Below, piece after piece: positions 26,553 to 35,893 of a stretch of 36,008 bases of DNA. The notes under the pieces were generated by a model. The model was not told where the DNA came from, did no database searches, and worked only from the letters and a program-made list of their open reading frames with translations. Source of the DNA: Isosphaeraceae bacterium. Lineage in GTDB: Bacteria > Planctomycetota > Planctomycetia > Isosphaerales > Isosphaeraceae. Within the stretch, counting starts at the first letter, position 1. Each line of letters begins with the position of its first letter. Both the position numbers and the translations under genes were made by a program. The stretch spans positions 1 through 36,008 of the forward strand of contig JAJPJC010000170.1 in NCBI GenBank assembly GCA_021324445.1. Direction: 5' to 3'.

Positions 26553-27947
26553 TCAGGTCAAGCGGCGCAACCGCTGGGCGACGTCGAGATAGCTGTAATC
26601 CTTGGCCGCGACTTCGTTGTAATGTTCCTCGGCGGCCTCGTTGTTGCCCAGACCTTCGGCCACCCGGCCGAGGCGATAGTGCAACGCTTTGAAGTTCTCC
26701 TCATCCTCGGCCTCGAGCAGCTTGAGGGCCTCGCGATAGTTCCGATCGGCCAGCTTCAGCGCGTTATTGGCTTCGAAGCTCAGGCCGATTTGATAGAGCG
26801 CCTGGATCTTGAGCGCGGGGTTGGTGGTCGCCCGCGCCTGCTGGAACTCGGCGATCGCCTCATCGTGGGCCCCGGTGCGGGCCAGGATCAGGCCGAGCTC
26901 GTAATGGAGCTTGGATTCCTCGGGATGGAGCTTGACCCGGCGCCGGAAGGCATGGACCTCGTACTTGTCGAGCATGGCGGTCAGCTCGTCGAGCTTGACC
27001 TTGACCCCGGTGTCCTCGGGCCGTTCCTGGACCAGGCGCGTCTGGCTGTCGATCTTGCGCTTCAACCGGCTGATCTGGGTGTCCTCGTAGATCTGCATCA
27101 GCCCGGCGTCGTCGGGGTTGGCTTTCAGGCCCTTGGCCAGGACCTTTTCCGCCTTCTCCAGCTCGCTCCGCTGGCGATAGAGGTCGGCCAGCTCGACATA
27201 GGCGTGGGTGGCTTTGGGGTCGGCCAGGATCTCCTTGACCAGGCGCTGTTCGGGGGAGAGCTGCTCCTGCTTGAGCTTCTCCAGCTTGGCCTCGAGCGAC
27301 TCGGCGGTCTCCGCGGCCGCCTGGGCCTGCGCCGCCCGGTGATCCAGGGCCTCGTCGAGGCCGGCCCGCTTGATCGTCCCCGCGGCGGAGAGCGCGTTGA
27401 TCTTGCGGTTGACGTCCTGATCGTTCGGGTTGAGCTTCTTGACCTGCTCCCAGCAGGCGATGGCCTTGGCCCAGCTCTCGTTGTTCTCGTGGATCCCGGC
27501 GGCGAACCGGAAGAAATCGGCGTCCTTGGCCACCCCCTGGACCGACTCGACGTACCACTGAGCCAGCGCGCCGAGCCCCATCTGCTCGGCCGCCTCCGCC
27601 GCCACTCGCGCCGCCCCCACGTCCCAGGGGTTGTTGAGGAAAGCCCCTTCGCAGAGGTCCAGCGCCTCCGGATGCTTCCCCTTCGAACGCGCCGATTTCG
27701 CCTTGATCAGGATCGGCTGATTCGTCATCCCGACGAGCCGCCCCACTTGCTTGGGGTCGTTGTTGAACTTCTTGCGCTGGACTCCTCGCAACGCTTGGCG
27801 GAAGACCATGTTATCGGGTACAAGCTTGCACGCTTCCCGATAATTCATGATGGCGTAGTCGAAATTCGACTTCTGGGCCGCATCATTGCCGTAGTGGAAG
27901 AAGGTCTTTGCCTTCTGCACCTCGGGCGAATCCGACTCCGAAGACAT
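26553..27947 (-). CDS. TPR-repeat protein
   Basis: 464 residues, hydrophilic, with no signal peptide and no membrane segment. Tetratricopeptide-like helices run through most of the chain: AKTFFHYGNDAAQKSNFDYAIMNYREA at about 12-38, EALDLCEGAFLNNPWD, AKAIACWEQVKKLNPND, ADLYRQRSELEKAEKVLAKGLKANPDD, and a C-terminal set ending in NNEAAEEHYNEVA. A charged coiled-coil-like stretch (AETAESLEAKLEKLKQEQ) lies near 210-230. It is probably a scaffold for protein contacts; partners unknown. GGAGGAG lies about 9 bp before the ATG at 27947; the frame to 27977 is less likely. Confidence 0.88.
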   Translation of the reverse strand: MSSESDSPEVQKAKTFFHYGNDAAQKSNFDYAIMNYREACKLVPDNMVFRQALRGVQRKKFNNDPKQVGRLVGMTNQPILIKAKSARSKGKHPEALDLCEGAFLNNPWDVGAARVAAEAAEQMGLGALAQWYVESVQGVAKDADFFRFAAGIHENNESWAKAIACWEQVKKLNPNDQDVNRKINALSAAGTIKRAGLDEALDHRAAQAQAAAETAESLEAKLEKLKQEQLSPEQRLVKEILADPKATHAYVELADLYRQRSELEKAEKVLAKGLKANPDDAGLMQIYEDTQISRLKRKIDSQTRLVQERPEDTGVKVKLDELTAMLDKYEVHAFRRRVKLHPEESKLHYELGLILARTGAHDEAIAEFQQARATTNPALKIQALYQIGLSFEANNALKLADRNYREALKLLEAEDEENFKALHYRLGRVAEGLGNNEAAEEHYNEVAAKDYSYLDVAQRLRRLT

Positions 27948-28365
27948 CGGCGGCGCTCCTCCCGAAAGCCAGGCCAAGCCAAACCAAACCAGGACAGATT
28001 CGAGGAATTCCGTGGCCGGAACCGGAACCGGTCAACTCGGTGGGACGGCGGCTCGCCACCCGAGGGATCGGGCTCTTCACCGAGCGAGACACGACCGTCA
28101 CCATGCGTGGGTCCGCTGCCGCGTGTTCGCCAGCGACGGGGAGCCACACACCGCCCATTCTAAACCATTGCCGCCCGAACGACCACACATGACTGCCGGC
28201 GCAGCGCATTGGCACCGGATTTGGGGGGACCAGCGAGGTCAGGCGTCGGGGAACGACCGCGCTCCCTGGGTTTCTTGGTGTGGGGATCCCGCCTGGCCGG
28301 GGAAAGGCCGGCGGGACGTCGACGTCACCACGCCGTGGGGTCACTTGTACAGGAAGGCGGATGCC
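27948..28365. other. Divergent intergenic region, no gene seen
   Basis: 418 bp between the TPR gene (minus) and the SMP-30-like gene (plus). It must hold both promoters, but I could not place convincing -35/-10 pairs. Long open frames crossing it are GC-driven and show no domain-like sequence. Confidence 0.5.
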
Positions 28366-29256
28366 ATGGTCCAGATTCTGAGGGATGCCGGGCTGTCCGA
28401 GCTGGTCGAGAGCCAGGACCTGGAGTGCCTGGCCCGGGGGTTCCAGTTCACGGAAGGCCCGCTCTGGTGCCCGGACGGCGAGGGCTCGCTGTGGTTTCAG
28501 GACAACAAGGCGGAGAAGACGTACCGGCTGGGTCCGGATCGCTCGGTCCAACTGCTGCGCGAGCGCACCGGGGCGGCTAATGGCCAGACCTTCGGTCTCG
28601 ACGGCCGGATCATCTTCTGCGAGCAGAACGGCCGGCGCGTCTCCCGGATGGCGCGCGACGGGACCGGGGTGGAGGTGCTCGTCGAGACCTGGTCGGGACA
28701 GCGGCTCAACAGCCCCAACGACGTGGTCTGCCGGTCCGACGGACTGGTCTACTTCACCGACCCCCCCTATGGCGTCCAGCCCGAAGAGCGGGCGCTCCAC
28801 TTCCAGGGCGTCTACAGCCTGGACCTGACCCGGTCTGGTCCCGGGGCCTTGCGGCTGCTGGTCGACGACTTCGAGAAGCCCAATGGCCTGGCGTTCGCGC
28901 CCGATGAGCGGACGCTCTATATCTGTGATACGGCTCGGTATCACATCCGGGCCTTCCGGGTGGAGGCAACCGGAGCGCTCGCGGTCGCATCCGGCCGCGT
29001 CTTCGCCCGGATGGACCCGGCCCAGCCGGGTGGGCCGGACGGGGTGAAAGTCGACTGCCAGGGGCGGGTCTACGCCGCCGTCGCCCAGGGGATCTGGGTG
29101 TTCGATCCCGCGGGACGCCTGCTGGGCATCCTGGCCGTGCCGGCCCGGCCCGCCAACCTCGCCTGGTGCGATCCCGACGCCCGCGGCCTGGCGATCACCG
29201 CCGTCGACGCGGTCTATTACGTCCGGCTCCGCGTCGCGGGCCTGAGGGGTTGGTAG
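28366..29256 (+). CDS. SMP-30/gluconolactonase family protein
   Basis: 296 residues from the ATG at 28366, preceded by AGGAAGG; the frame is open from 28012, but the added 118 residues are not family-like. It is a six-bladed beta-propeller lactonase: FTEGPLW gives the metal-binding Glu, LNSPNDVV an Asn, KPNGLAF a substrate-side Asn, and LYICDTA the Asp. PDGVKVDCQGRVYAA forms a late blade. Members hydrolyse sugar lactones or related esters with a divalent metal. No signal peptide is visible. It appears monocistronic and divergent from the TPR gene. The exact substrate cannot be deduced. Confidence 0.93.
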   Translation: MVQILRDAGLSELVESQDLECLARGFQFTEGPLWCPDGEGSLWFQDNKAEKTYRLGPDRSVQLLRERTGAANGQTFGLDGRIIFCEQNGRRVSRMARDGTGVEVLVETWSGQRLNSPNDVVCRSDGLVYFTDPPYGVQPEERALHFQGVYSLDLTRSGPGALRLLVDDFEKPNGLAFAPDERTLYICDTARYHIRAFRVEATGALAVASGRVFARMDPAQPGGPDGVKVDCQGRVYAAVAQGIWVFDPAGRLLGILAVPARPANLAWCDPDARGLAITAVDAVYYVRLRVAGLRGW

Positions 29257-29913
29257 TGGTCCGTGGCCGAAGGGTCGTGATGCGTGGTGCGAGAAAGCCC
29301 CCGCGCGCGCTTCTGCCATTGCCGCCCCCGCATCCCCGATCCCGAGCTCACCGCGGGCACCTGGCCTGGCGATTGATTCTTCGCGGCGGTGCCCTCTTGT
29401 GCGCGGGCGGCGCGACGATGTACACTCCTTAGCGCGAATTGGAGCGGCGGGCTCTTCTCACGCTGCGGCCTGGCACGGGATCGCCGCCCTCGCAACGGTA
29501 GATTCCGCCCCAGCGAATCCCGGAACCGCGATCGGATCGGCCGGGCGCCGGGACAAGACTCAACTTTCATCGGGGCACGGCGGAGCCGGGCCAAGCAATG
29601 CCCCCATCGATCTCGGAACCGAGAACTTACCAGGAGGGAGCTCTTCTCGCCCGCAGCACCGCGCCCCTGTCACGGCCGGATCCATGACGGCTCCGAGCCC
29701 ACCCCACGATGCCGCGGGTGCCCGTACTGATCGAACCCAGTGAGCCGGAGGTCCACTCGTCGACCCGGGGTGCGCGCACGACGCCGCGCCCAGCGATCCG
29801 GCTGCGGTACCGGATCGCCGTCCCAGCCCGTCCAGGGCAAGCGAGGAGTTCTCGCTTGGGACGATGCCAGCCGCACCATCGCGTGCACGCAACCATGATG
29901 ACAGGCCGCCGCC
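29257..29913. other. Intergenic region, no gene seen
   Basis: 657 bp between the SMP-30-like gene and the sigma factor gene. Open frames here are compositionally GC-driven, and I support no protein. A weak promoter-like pair is listed separately, and there are small palindromes near 29610 (ATCTCGGAACCGAGA). Confidence 0.5.
29397..29426 (+). promoter_or_regulatory. Weak sigma70-like promoter candidate
   Basis: TTGTGC at 29397-29402 and TACACT at 29421-29426, 18 bp apart. It would give a leader of about 480 nt before the sigma factor gene. Such matches occur by chance, so this is only a candidate. Confidence 0.2.
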
Positions 29914-30582
29914 ATGAGCCAACAGCTCTCCGTCCAGCAGAGGGAGATCCTCGGCCGGTTCATCAAAGACCGCCTTCCGCGGATGCTGGCCGACGCGAAG
30001 CGCCTCCTGCGAGGCCGCTGCCTCGACACGGCTCGCCTCGCCGCCGAGGACGCCGTTCAAGGCGCCCTGGTCAAGCTCTGTCATGCCGTGGCCGAAGGGA
30101 CGATCGCGCCGATCAAGACCCTTGACGGCTTCCTGAGAGCGTTTCGTCTCATGCTGAGGCAGCACATCGCGGAACAGCTTTCGCGAGCCAATGCGGTCAA
30201 GCGCGGCGGACCGGGAGAGGCCCAGGACGCACGAACCCACGCGTCTCGGAAGGTCAACGCCGATCTCGATGCGATCGAATCCGGCTGGAGCCAGCCGGAC
30301 GTGCAGGCGATCGCCCAGGAGCAGTTCGAGCGGAGTCTCGCGCTGCTGGACGGGCACGACCGGTTGCTTCGAGCCATCGTGGTCTTGAAGGTGGCCGACT
30401 TCACCAATCGGGAGATCGCCTCGAGTCTCGGCTTGAGTCTCTGGAGGGTCGAGGAGATGCTTCGGCAGACCCGATCGATCCTCGAATCGCGCCGCGCGGA
30501 TGCGGACCGATCTCGAGGCCAAGGACGGGTTGACGATTCCACCGCCTTCGGACTCCGTGCCGGAAACCCAAGTCGCTTTTGA
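29914..30582 (+). CDS. ECF-like RNA polymerase sigma factor
   Basis: 222 residues. The region-2-like part (EDAVQGALVKLCHAVAEG, then LDGFLRAFRLMLRQHIAEQL) precedes a charged linker. The region-4-like helix-turn-helix follows (LLDGHDRLLRAIVVLKVADF, NREIASSLGLSLWRVEEMLRQTRSIL). The order and spacing fit an extracytoplasmic-function sigma factor that directs polymerase to alternative promoters. No anti-sigma gene follows. The C-terminal 30 residues are hydrophilic and irregular. The ribosome site is weak (GGCCGCC before the ATG). The next gene on the same strand, 350 bp on, encodes the RHS-type protein, which it might control. Confidence 0.85.
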   Translation: MSQQLSVQQREILGRFIKDRLPRMLADAKRLLRGRCLDTARLAAEDAVQGALVKLCHAVAEGTIAPIKTLDGFLRAFRLMLRQHIAEQLSRANAVKRGGPGEAQDARTHASRKVNADLDAIESGWSQPDVQAIAQEQFERSLALLDGHDRLLRAIVVLKVADFTNREIASSLGLSLWRVEEMLRQTRSILESRRADADRSRGQGRVDDSTAFGLRAGNPSRF

Positions 30583-30934
30583 ACCTTTGAACGAACGGAC
30601 GAGTAATCACGGGAAAAATCGAGCCGGAGCGCAAGGGATTCGTGGCGATTTCCCGTTAGAGATAGGGTAGAGGGCGTGGAAGTCGGCCCTCAGCTCGAAG
30701 AGGTAACAAGTCTGACGGTCCGTGCAAGGCGCGCGGGCTTCTGGTCGGTCCCGACGAGTTTTTCCGAGTCCGCAGGTCCCATTGCCCTGATCCGGGCGAC
30801 CCGCTCACCGCGGCTCCTCCGGCCGTTCGGTACAGGATATCGCCGCGCGACGACTGCCATCGGGTGCACCCCGTGCACCGCGCGGTTTCTCCGTCCGCAA
30901 CTTGGAATTGCCACTGAGAGGGAAGGACCGTAAC
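30583..30934. other. Intergenic region, no gene seen
   Basis: 352 bp between the sigma factor gene and the YD-repeat gene. I see no protein-like frame and no clear terminator. GGAAGGA near its end serves as the ribosome site for the next gene. Confidence 0.5.
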
Positions 30935-33900
30935 ATGCCGCGCCTCCGACTGAGCTTCCAGGAATGCCGACGACGGGCGCTGTGCATGCGGGTCCGGGCT
31001 TTGGAGAAACTCGAAAGCAAATCAACGATTACCGAGCCGATCTCCTTCACCGGCCTGAGCCTGAGCGCGGTGCGCGGTCTGGTCCAGCTTGGCATCGTGC
31101 CGACAAATGGCGGAGCGAATGGGCAGCTCGGCGGCGCGGTGACCGGGAGACTGATGAGCATATCAGCGACACGTGCGAAGCCACTCGACCCGGCCGAGCT
31201 CCGATCCCCCGGTCCGGGCAGCGAGCGGCTGGGGATCGCGGTCGTGCCCGAGCACGGCGGGCAGGGCTCGGGCGGAGCGCTTCCCGATGTCCCCCGGGTG
31301 GCTGGTCTGAAAGCGGTCCAGCCGTCCGGGAGTGAGGACGGCACCCAGTTCATCCGGTCACTCGGTGCGACCGCACACGCAGAGGCGCCCTCGGGCCTCT
31401 CGACCCCCTGGCACCCGGCGACCCGGCCCGGCGGCGGGGCCACGCTGCCGCCTCGGGGCGGCTCGGGCAACGGGGCGGAGGCTGCCACGGTGGCGGCGGT
31501 CCAGGGCCGCGTTCCCCATCCCCAGCCCCTGAGTGCTCCAACCGCGCCCCCGGCCATCCCGGGCGTGCTCACCGGCGGCGGCCCGCCACCGAGTTCGGCA
31601 CCCAGCCTCCCCGGCGCGGTCATCAGCCGCAACGCCGCGGCCCAGCGCCTCAATCCCGCCGTCGGCCCGGTGGCCAACGGTTCCACGCGTGGCCCGGCCG
31701 GCGACAACCTCGCCGCCAGCACCGTCGGTTCGTCCAGCGGCTCCGCCATGGTCCCGGAGAATCCTTGGTCGCTCCCCTACTCCGGCCCGAAATCCCCCAT
31801 CAAGGGACCATTGAATGCCCCGCTGATCCAGTTCCCGTACTTCCCCTTGTACACGCTGAATTGGATTCAAGGCGACGTGCTCTGGCCCAACGGGTACCAG
31901 CTCGCCACGCTCGACGGCAACGTCGACCTCCGCGCTCAGGTCAAGAACGCCACCGGCGTGACCTTCTCCTGGAACACGACCAACCTGGCCAAGGCGACCA
32001 ACATCGCCACCAGCGGCACCGGCAACGAAGACCTCACGTTCACCTGGACCAGCTTCAACCCGTCCGCCGTGGTCGATTCGGTGACCCTGACGGCCACCAG
32101 CGGGACCGAACAGGAGAGCCAGACCTACTATTTCCAGGTCCCCGCGGGGAGCAGCTCGACCAACACCGGCAGCGCGAGCTGGCCGGCGACGCTCTCGCCC
32201 GACACGGTCCTCCCCGGCGCGGCATCGTGGAGCAGCGCCGGCGTCAGTGTCGATGCCAACTCGGGGGCGCTCGATACGAGTATCGCGCTGCCGGGGTACA
32301 ACCCGAATATCCCAGGCATCGCCCTGGATTATGACTCGCTCACGGCCGATCCGCGGCCGATCATCCTCGTGCCTCACCCGCTCGATCCCACCCAGGTCGT
32401 CCCCACCGCCGTCAATGCCACGTTGACGTTCAATTCCCAGGTCGGCACGACCTGGTACTACAATACGAGCCAGTTCATCCCGGGCGATGTCCAGGAGATC
32501 GCGCTCCAGGCCAACGCCACCGGCTTGAGCACGGGCCGTTACAATTACTCGGTGCAGGTCGTGGACGAGCGGTTGACGAACACGACGTTCACCTACAGCG
32601 GTACGGCGACGGTGCTCAACCAGTCGACCAGCGCCTTCGGGGACGGCTGGACCTTGCAAGGGCTGGAGCAGATCATTCCCGCCAGCGGCGGGGTGATCCT
32701 CACCCTGGGCGATGGCGGCGAGAGCTTGTGGTTCTCGGGCAGCCCGAGCGTGGGGCAGAACTACACCAGCCCGGCCGGGGACTTCTCCACCCTGACCCTG
32801 ACCTCCAGCGGCTGGACGAGAGTTCTGCCGAACGGGACGCAGATCACCTTCAACTCCAGCGGCAGCCAGACGGCCACGATCGACCTCAATGGCCTGCACA
32901 CGACCTACAGCTATTCGTCCGGGCTGCTCAGCACGATCGAGGATCCCTATGGGAACCTGACGACCTTCACCTACTCCTCGGGCAAGCTGGCGTCGATCGA
33001 GGACCCGGCCGACCGGCTGACGACATTCACCTTCAGTGGCAACGACCTGACGTCCGTGCAGCAAGCCGACAGCACGCGGGTGACCTTCACCTACGACTCG
33101 GCCGGCCGCATAACCGAGCGCGAGGACCCGCTCGGGCACGTCACCTCGATCGTGTACGATCCCGCTGAGAGAGTCGGTACGATCACGCAACCGGACGGGA
33201 CGACCCAGCTCTTCGCCTCCGACCAGCAGCAGGGCTGGACCAACAGCGGCACTTCCAGCAGCCCCGCCCCGGCGACGCTGCTGGCCGAGGCCGCCGCCAA
33301 CTACACCGACCCCAACGGGGACTCCAACCAGGTGCGCCCGGACTGGTACGGTCTGGGCACGACCGGCCAGACGACCGATGCTCAGGGCAATGTCACGACC
33401 AACGACGTCGGCTCCAACGGCCTGGCCACCGTGACGATCGACTCGCTCAACCGGATCAGTCAGTACACCTACGACTCACTGGGCAACATGACCGAGGAGA
33501 TCGATCCCGACGGCAACAAGGATCAATACACATACAATAGCGACTCCGAGCCGCTGACTCACACCGATGCCAACGGCAATACCACGTCCTACACGTATGA
33601 TTCGCACGGCAATAACACGGTCATCGAGGATCCGCTCTTGAACCTGACGACGATGACCTACACCAGCACCGGCCGGGTCCAGACTGTCACGGATGCAAAC
33701 AACCACACAACGTCCTACCAGTACGATAGCCAGGACCGAGTGACGACGGTCCAGTTCCCTGACGGCACGACCAACCTGTACGCGTATAACTCGCAAGGGG
33801 AGGTGAGCAAGTTCACCGACGGCCGGGGCAACACGACGACCTATTCGTATGATGCGCTCAACCGTGAGACCGGCATGACGCAGCCCGCAGCGCTGTCCCT

Positions 33901-35539
33901 GGTCCAGCAGACCGGCGTGGAAGGAGGCCCCGCCTCCAGCACCTCCGTTTCCTTCACGTCCCCCGTGACCGCCGGCGACCTGATCGTCGTCGCCGTCGGC
34001 ACCTGGTCGGTCCCCTCGGCCAGCTCCTTCACGGTCAGCGACAACAAGGGGAACACCTACACCCAGGCCGTCCTGGAGAACACCGGCAGCACCCGCACTG
34101 TGGCCATCTACTATGCGGTGGCCACCACCGGCGGCAGCAGCTTCCAGGTCACGGTCACGCCCTCGGCCACCGCCTATACCACGATCGCGATCAACGAATA
34201 CGCGGTTTCAGGCAGCGTCACGGTGGACACGACCGGGACGGGCAACGGCAGCTCGTCCACGCCGTCGGCGGGCAACCTGGTGTTGAGCGGCAGCGGTGAG
34301 CTGGTGGCCATGATGACGGTGATGGACTATGGCGGGCTGTCGTACACGGCCGGGTCGGGGTTCAGCCTGGGGTTCACGGGGAACAACGGGACCAACGAAT
34401 CGGGAGCCTACGAGAACGACCTGAGCGGCTCGGGGACGGTGACGGCCAGCCTGACGCTCTCCGGCACCGATGACTGGACGGCCGCGGCGGCGGCGTTCCA
34501 GGTCACGGGCTACCACACGACCTTCGTGTACGACGCCGTCGGCAACCTGCTCCAGGACCAGGAGCCGACGCCGGCCGGCCAGACCGCGCGGACAACAACT
34601 TACGCTTATGATTCGATGAATCGGGTCGTCACCGTGACGGACCCCTTGGGCAACCAGACGGTCAACGCCTATGATGGGGACGGCAATGAGACCTCGGTGA
34701 AGGACGCGCTGGGGCGGATCACGTCCTACGTCTACAATGCCCTGAACCAGCAGACGGAGATCATCGATCCGCTCACCGGCGACACCACGACGATGACCTA
34801 CGATGCCGCCGACGAGAAACTGACGAGCACCGACTACCTGGGGACGACGACGTACACCTATTCGATCCGCGGCTGGGTCTCGACCGTAACCGACCCGCGG
34901 AACATCACAACGACTTACATCTACTCACCCGTCGGTGAAATCACCGCCCTCGATAACCCGAGCGGCGGCCAGCAGTTCCAGTCGGCCGCCTACAACTACG
35001 ATGCCGATGGCCGCGAGACCTCGTACACCGACGCCTTGGGCCACACCACCTCCTACTCGTACGACGGCGTGGGCAACCAGGTCGCCGTGGAAGACGCCAA
35101 TGGGAATATCACTTCGTATTCGTATGATTCAATGAATCGATTGACGACGACGACGGACGCGCTCGGTCACACCACCGTCTCGGGTTACGATGCCGACGGC
35201 AATCAGACTGCGGCAACGGATGCACTGGGCCACACCACCACGACGCTCTACGATGCCCTGAACCGCGCCACGACGATCGTCAACCCGCTGGGCGGTGTCA
35301 CCACGATCACCTACGACGCGGCTGGCCGCGAGACCAGCGAGACCGACCCGGCCGGGAACAAGACGCAGTGGGCCTACGACTACGCGTACGCATACTGCTC
35401 TCCTTGTCGCAAGCGTTATCGCTCCCGCGGCCCAGCCCCGATGCTGGGACGGAGGACCGAGGGCGTGGTTCTTGATTCGGTCGTTCATCAGGGTTTAGTC
35501 ATGCGACCTCCTGTTTCTCGACGACGTGTCGCAGCCTGA
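30935..35539 (+). CDS. RHS/YD-repeat protein, truncated at the 3' end
   Basis: 1534 residues from ATG 30935 (GGAAGGA 7 bp before). The N-terminus (RVRALEKLESKSTIT) recalls the anchor-like starts of large planctomycete surface proteins. Residues about 50-290 are Pro/Gly/Ala-rich. An Ig-like region (about 312-415) leads into an RHS-type N-terminal domain (FGDGWTLQGLEQII at about 570). YD repeats then run from about 660 (repeated YTYDSxGN... units). At about 981-1190 a non-YD beta-sandwich-like domain interrupts the array (SVSFTSPVTAGDLIVVAVG onwards). YD repeats resume to about 1480. The last 55 residues (CSPCRKRYRSRG...) are unlike YD sequence, and the conserved RHS core with a C-terminal toxin is missing. 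The protein is probably secreted or surface-exposed if functional. The 3' end overlaps a minus-strand recombinase-like frame by 45 bp, suggesting truncation by an insertion. Confidence 0.9.
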   Translation: MPRLRLSFQECRRRALCMRVRALEKLESKSTITEPISFTGLSLSAVRGLVQLGIVPTNGGANGQLGGAVTGRLMSISATRAKPLDPAELRSPGPGSERLGIAVVPEHGGQGSGGALPDVPRVAGLKAVQPSGSEDGTQFIRSLGATAHAEAPSGLSTPWHPATRPGGGATLPPRGGSGNGAEAATVAAVQGRVPHPQPLSAPTAPPAIPGVLTGGGPPPSSAPSLPGAVISRNAAAQRLNPAVGPVANGSTRGPAGDNLAASTVGSSSGSAMVPENPWSLPYSGPKSPIKGPLNAPLIQFPYFPLYTLNWIQGDVLWPNGYQLATLDGNVDLRAQVKNATGVTFSWNTTNLAKATNIATSGTGNEDLTFTWTSFNPSAVVDSVTLTATSGTEQESQTYYFQVPAGSSSTNTGSASWPATLSPDTVLPGAASWSSAGVSVDANSGALDTSIALPGYNPNIPGIALDYDSLTADPRPIILVPHPLDPTQVVPTAVNATLTFNSQVGTTWYYNTSQFIPGDVQEIALQANATGLSTGRYNYSVQVVDERLTNTTFTYSGTATVLNQSTSAFGDGWTLQGLEQIIPASGGVILTLGDGGESLWFSGSPSVGQNYTSPAGDFSTLTLTSSGWTRVLPNGTQITFNSSGSQTATIDLNGLHTTYSYSSGLLSTIEDPYGNLTTFTYSSGKLASIEDPADRLTTFTFSGNDLTSVQQADSTRVTFTYDSAGRITEREDPLGHVTSIVYDPAERVGTITQPDGTTQLFASDQQQGWTNSGTSSSPAPATLLAEAAANYTDPNGDSNQVRPDWYGLGTTGQTTDAQGNVTTNDVGSNGLATVTIDSLNRISQYTYDSLGNMTEEIDPDGNKDQYTYNSDSEPLTHTDANGNTTSYTYDSHGNNTVIEDPLLNLTTMTYTSTGRVQTVTDANNHTTSYQYDSQDRVTTVQFPDGTTNLYAYNSQGEVSKFTDGRGNTTTYSYDALNRETGMTQPAALSLVQQTGVEGGPASSTSVSFTSPVTAGDLIVVAVGTWSVPSASSFTVSDNKGNTYTQAVLENTGSTRTVAIYYAVATTGGSSFQVTVTPSATAYTTIAINEYAVSGSVTVDTTGTGNGSSSTPSAGNLVLSGSGELVAMMTVMDYGGLSYTAGSGFSLGFTGNNGTNESGAYENDLSGSGTVTASLTLSGTDDWTAAAAAFQVTGYHTTFVYDAVGNLLQDQEPTPAGQTARTTTYAYDSMNRVVTVTDPLGNQTVNAYDGDGNETSVKDALGRITSYVYNALNQQTEIIDPLTGDTTTMTYDAADEKLTSTDYLGTTTYTYSIRGWVSTVTDPRNITTTYIYSPVGEITALDNPSGGQQFQSAAYNYDADGRETSYTDALGHTTSYSYDGVGNQVAVEDANGNITSYSYDSMNRLTTTTDALGHTTVSGYDADGNQTAATDALGHTTTTLYDALNRATTIVNPLGGVTTITYDAAGRETSETDPAGNKTQWAYDYAYAYCSPCRKRYRSRGPAPMLGRRTEGVVLDSVVHQGLVMRPPVSRRRVAA
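35431..35448. terminator. Short stem-loop downstream of the minus-strand frame
   Basis: CCCAGC (35431-35436) pairs with GCTGGG (35443-35448), with a 6-nt loop. It lies about 47 bp beyond the stop of the recombinase-like frame on the minus strand and inside the aberrant tail of the YD-repeat gene. It is a modest stem without a T-run. Confidence 0.25.
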
Positions 35540-35893
35540 GCGCCGCGCCGCCTTCGCGCTGGGGTTTGGCTCATGGGATTTCGGGTTGCGGGGCGTGGTC
35601 AGTTCCGAGGGACGTTGCAGATTGTGGCCGCCGCGGTGCCACCGGCGGAGGCGACGCAGTCGTTCCAACTCCGCCTCGTCGGCCCAGAGGATCCAGCAGC
35701 CGCCGACCTCACGGGATTTCCGCGCCCGGACCCAGCCGCGATAGTGCCAGTGCCGCAGCGTGATCGCGGGCATCCCCAGTTCACTCGCCAGGTCGCACAG
35801 CCGCCACTCCTGGGGCTGAAGGTCCTCGGGATTGAGCCGATGGCTCGCTCCGGGACCCAGCAGTCCCTGACGGGTAAGGAATTGATTGACCAC
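35495..35893 (-). CDS. Recombinase-like C-terminal fragment with helix-turn-helix, probably partial
   Basis: 132 residues from a GTG at 35893. However, the same frame stays open to the right edge (to 36007), and FNRHVVNQFLTRQGLLGP reads through the GTG, so this is probably the C-terminal part of a longer protein. LCDLASELGMPAITLRHWHYRGWVRAR is a helix-turn-helix/excisionase-like motif, followed by GGCWILWADEAELERLRRLR. I recall similar C-termini on planctomycete large serine recombinases, but the catalytic domain is not in the window. The last 40 residues are basic and irregular. Its 3' end overlaps the YD-repeat gene tail by 45 bp. It is likely part of a mobile element. Confidence 0.5.
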   Translation of the reverse strand: MVNQFLTRQGLLGPGASHRLNPEDLQPQEWRLCDLASELGMPAITLRHWHYRGWVRARKSREVGGCWILWADEAELERLRRLRRWHRGGHNLQRPSELTTPRNPKSHEPNPSAKAARRSGCDTSSRNRRSHD

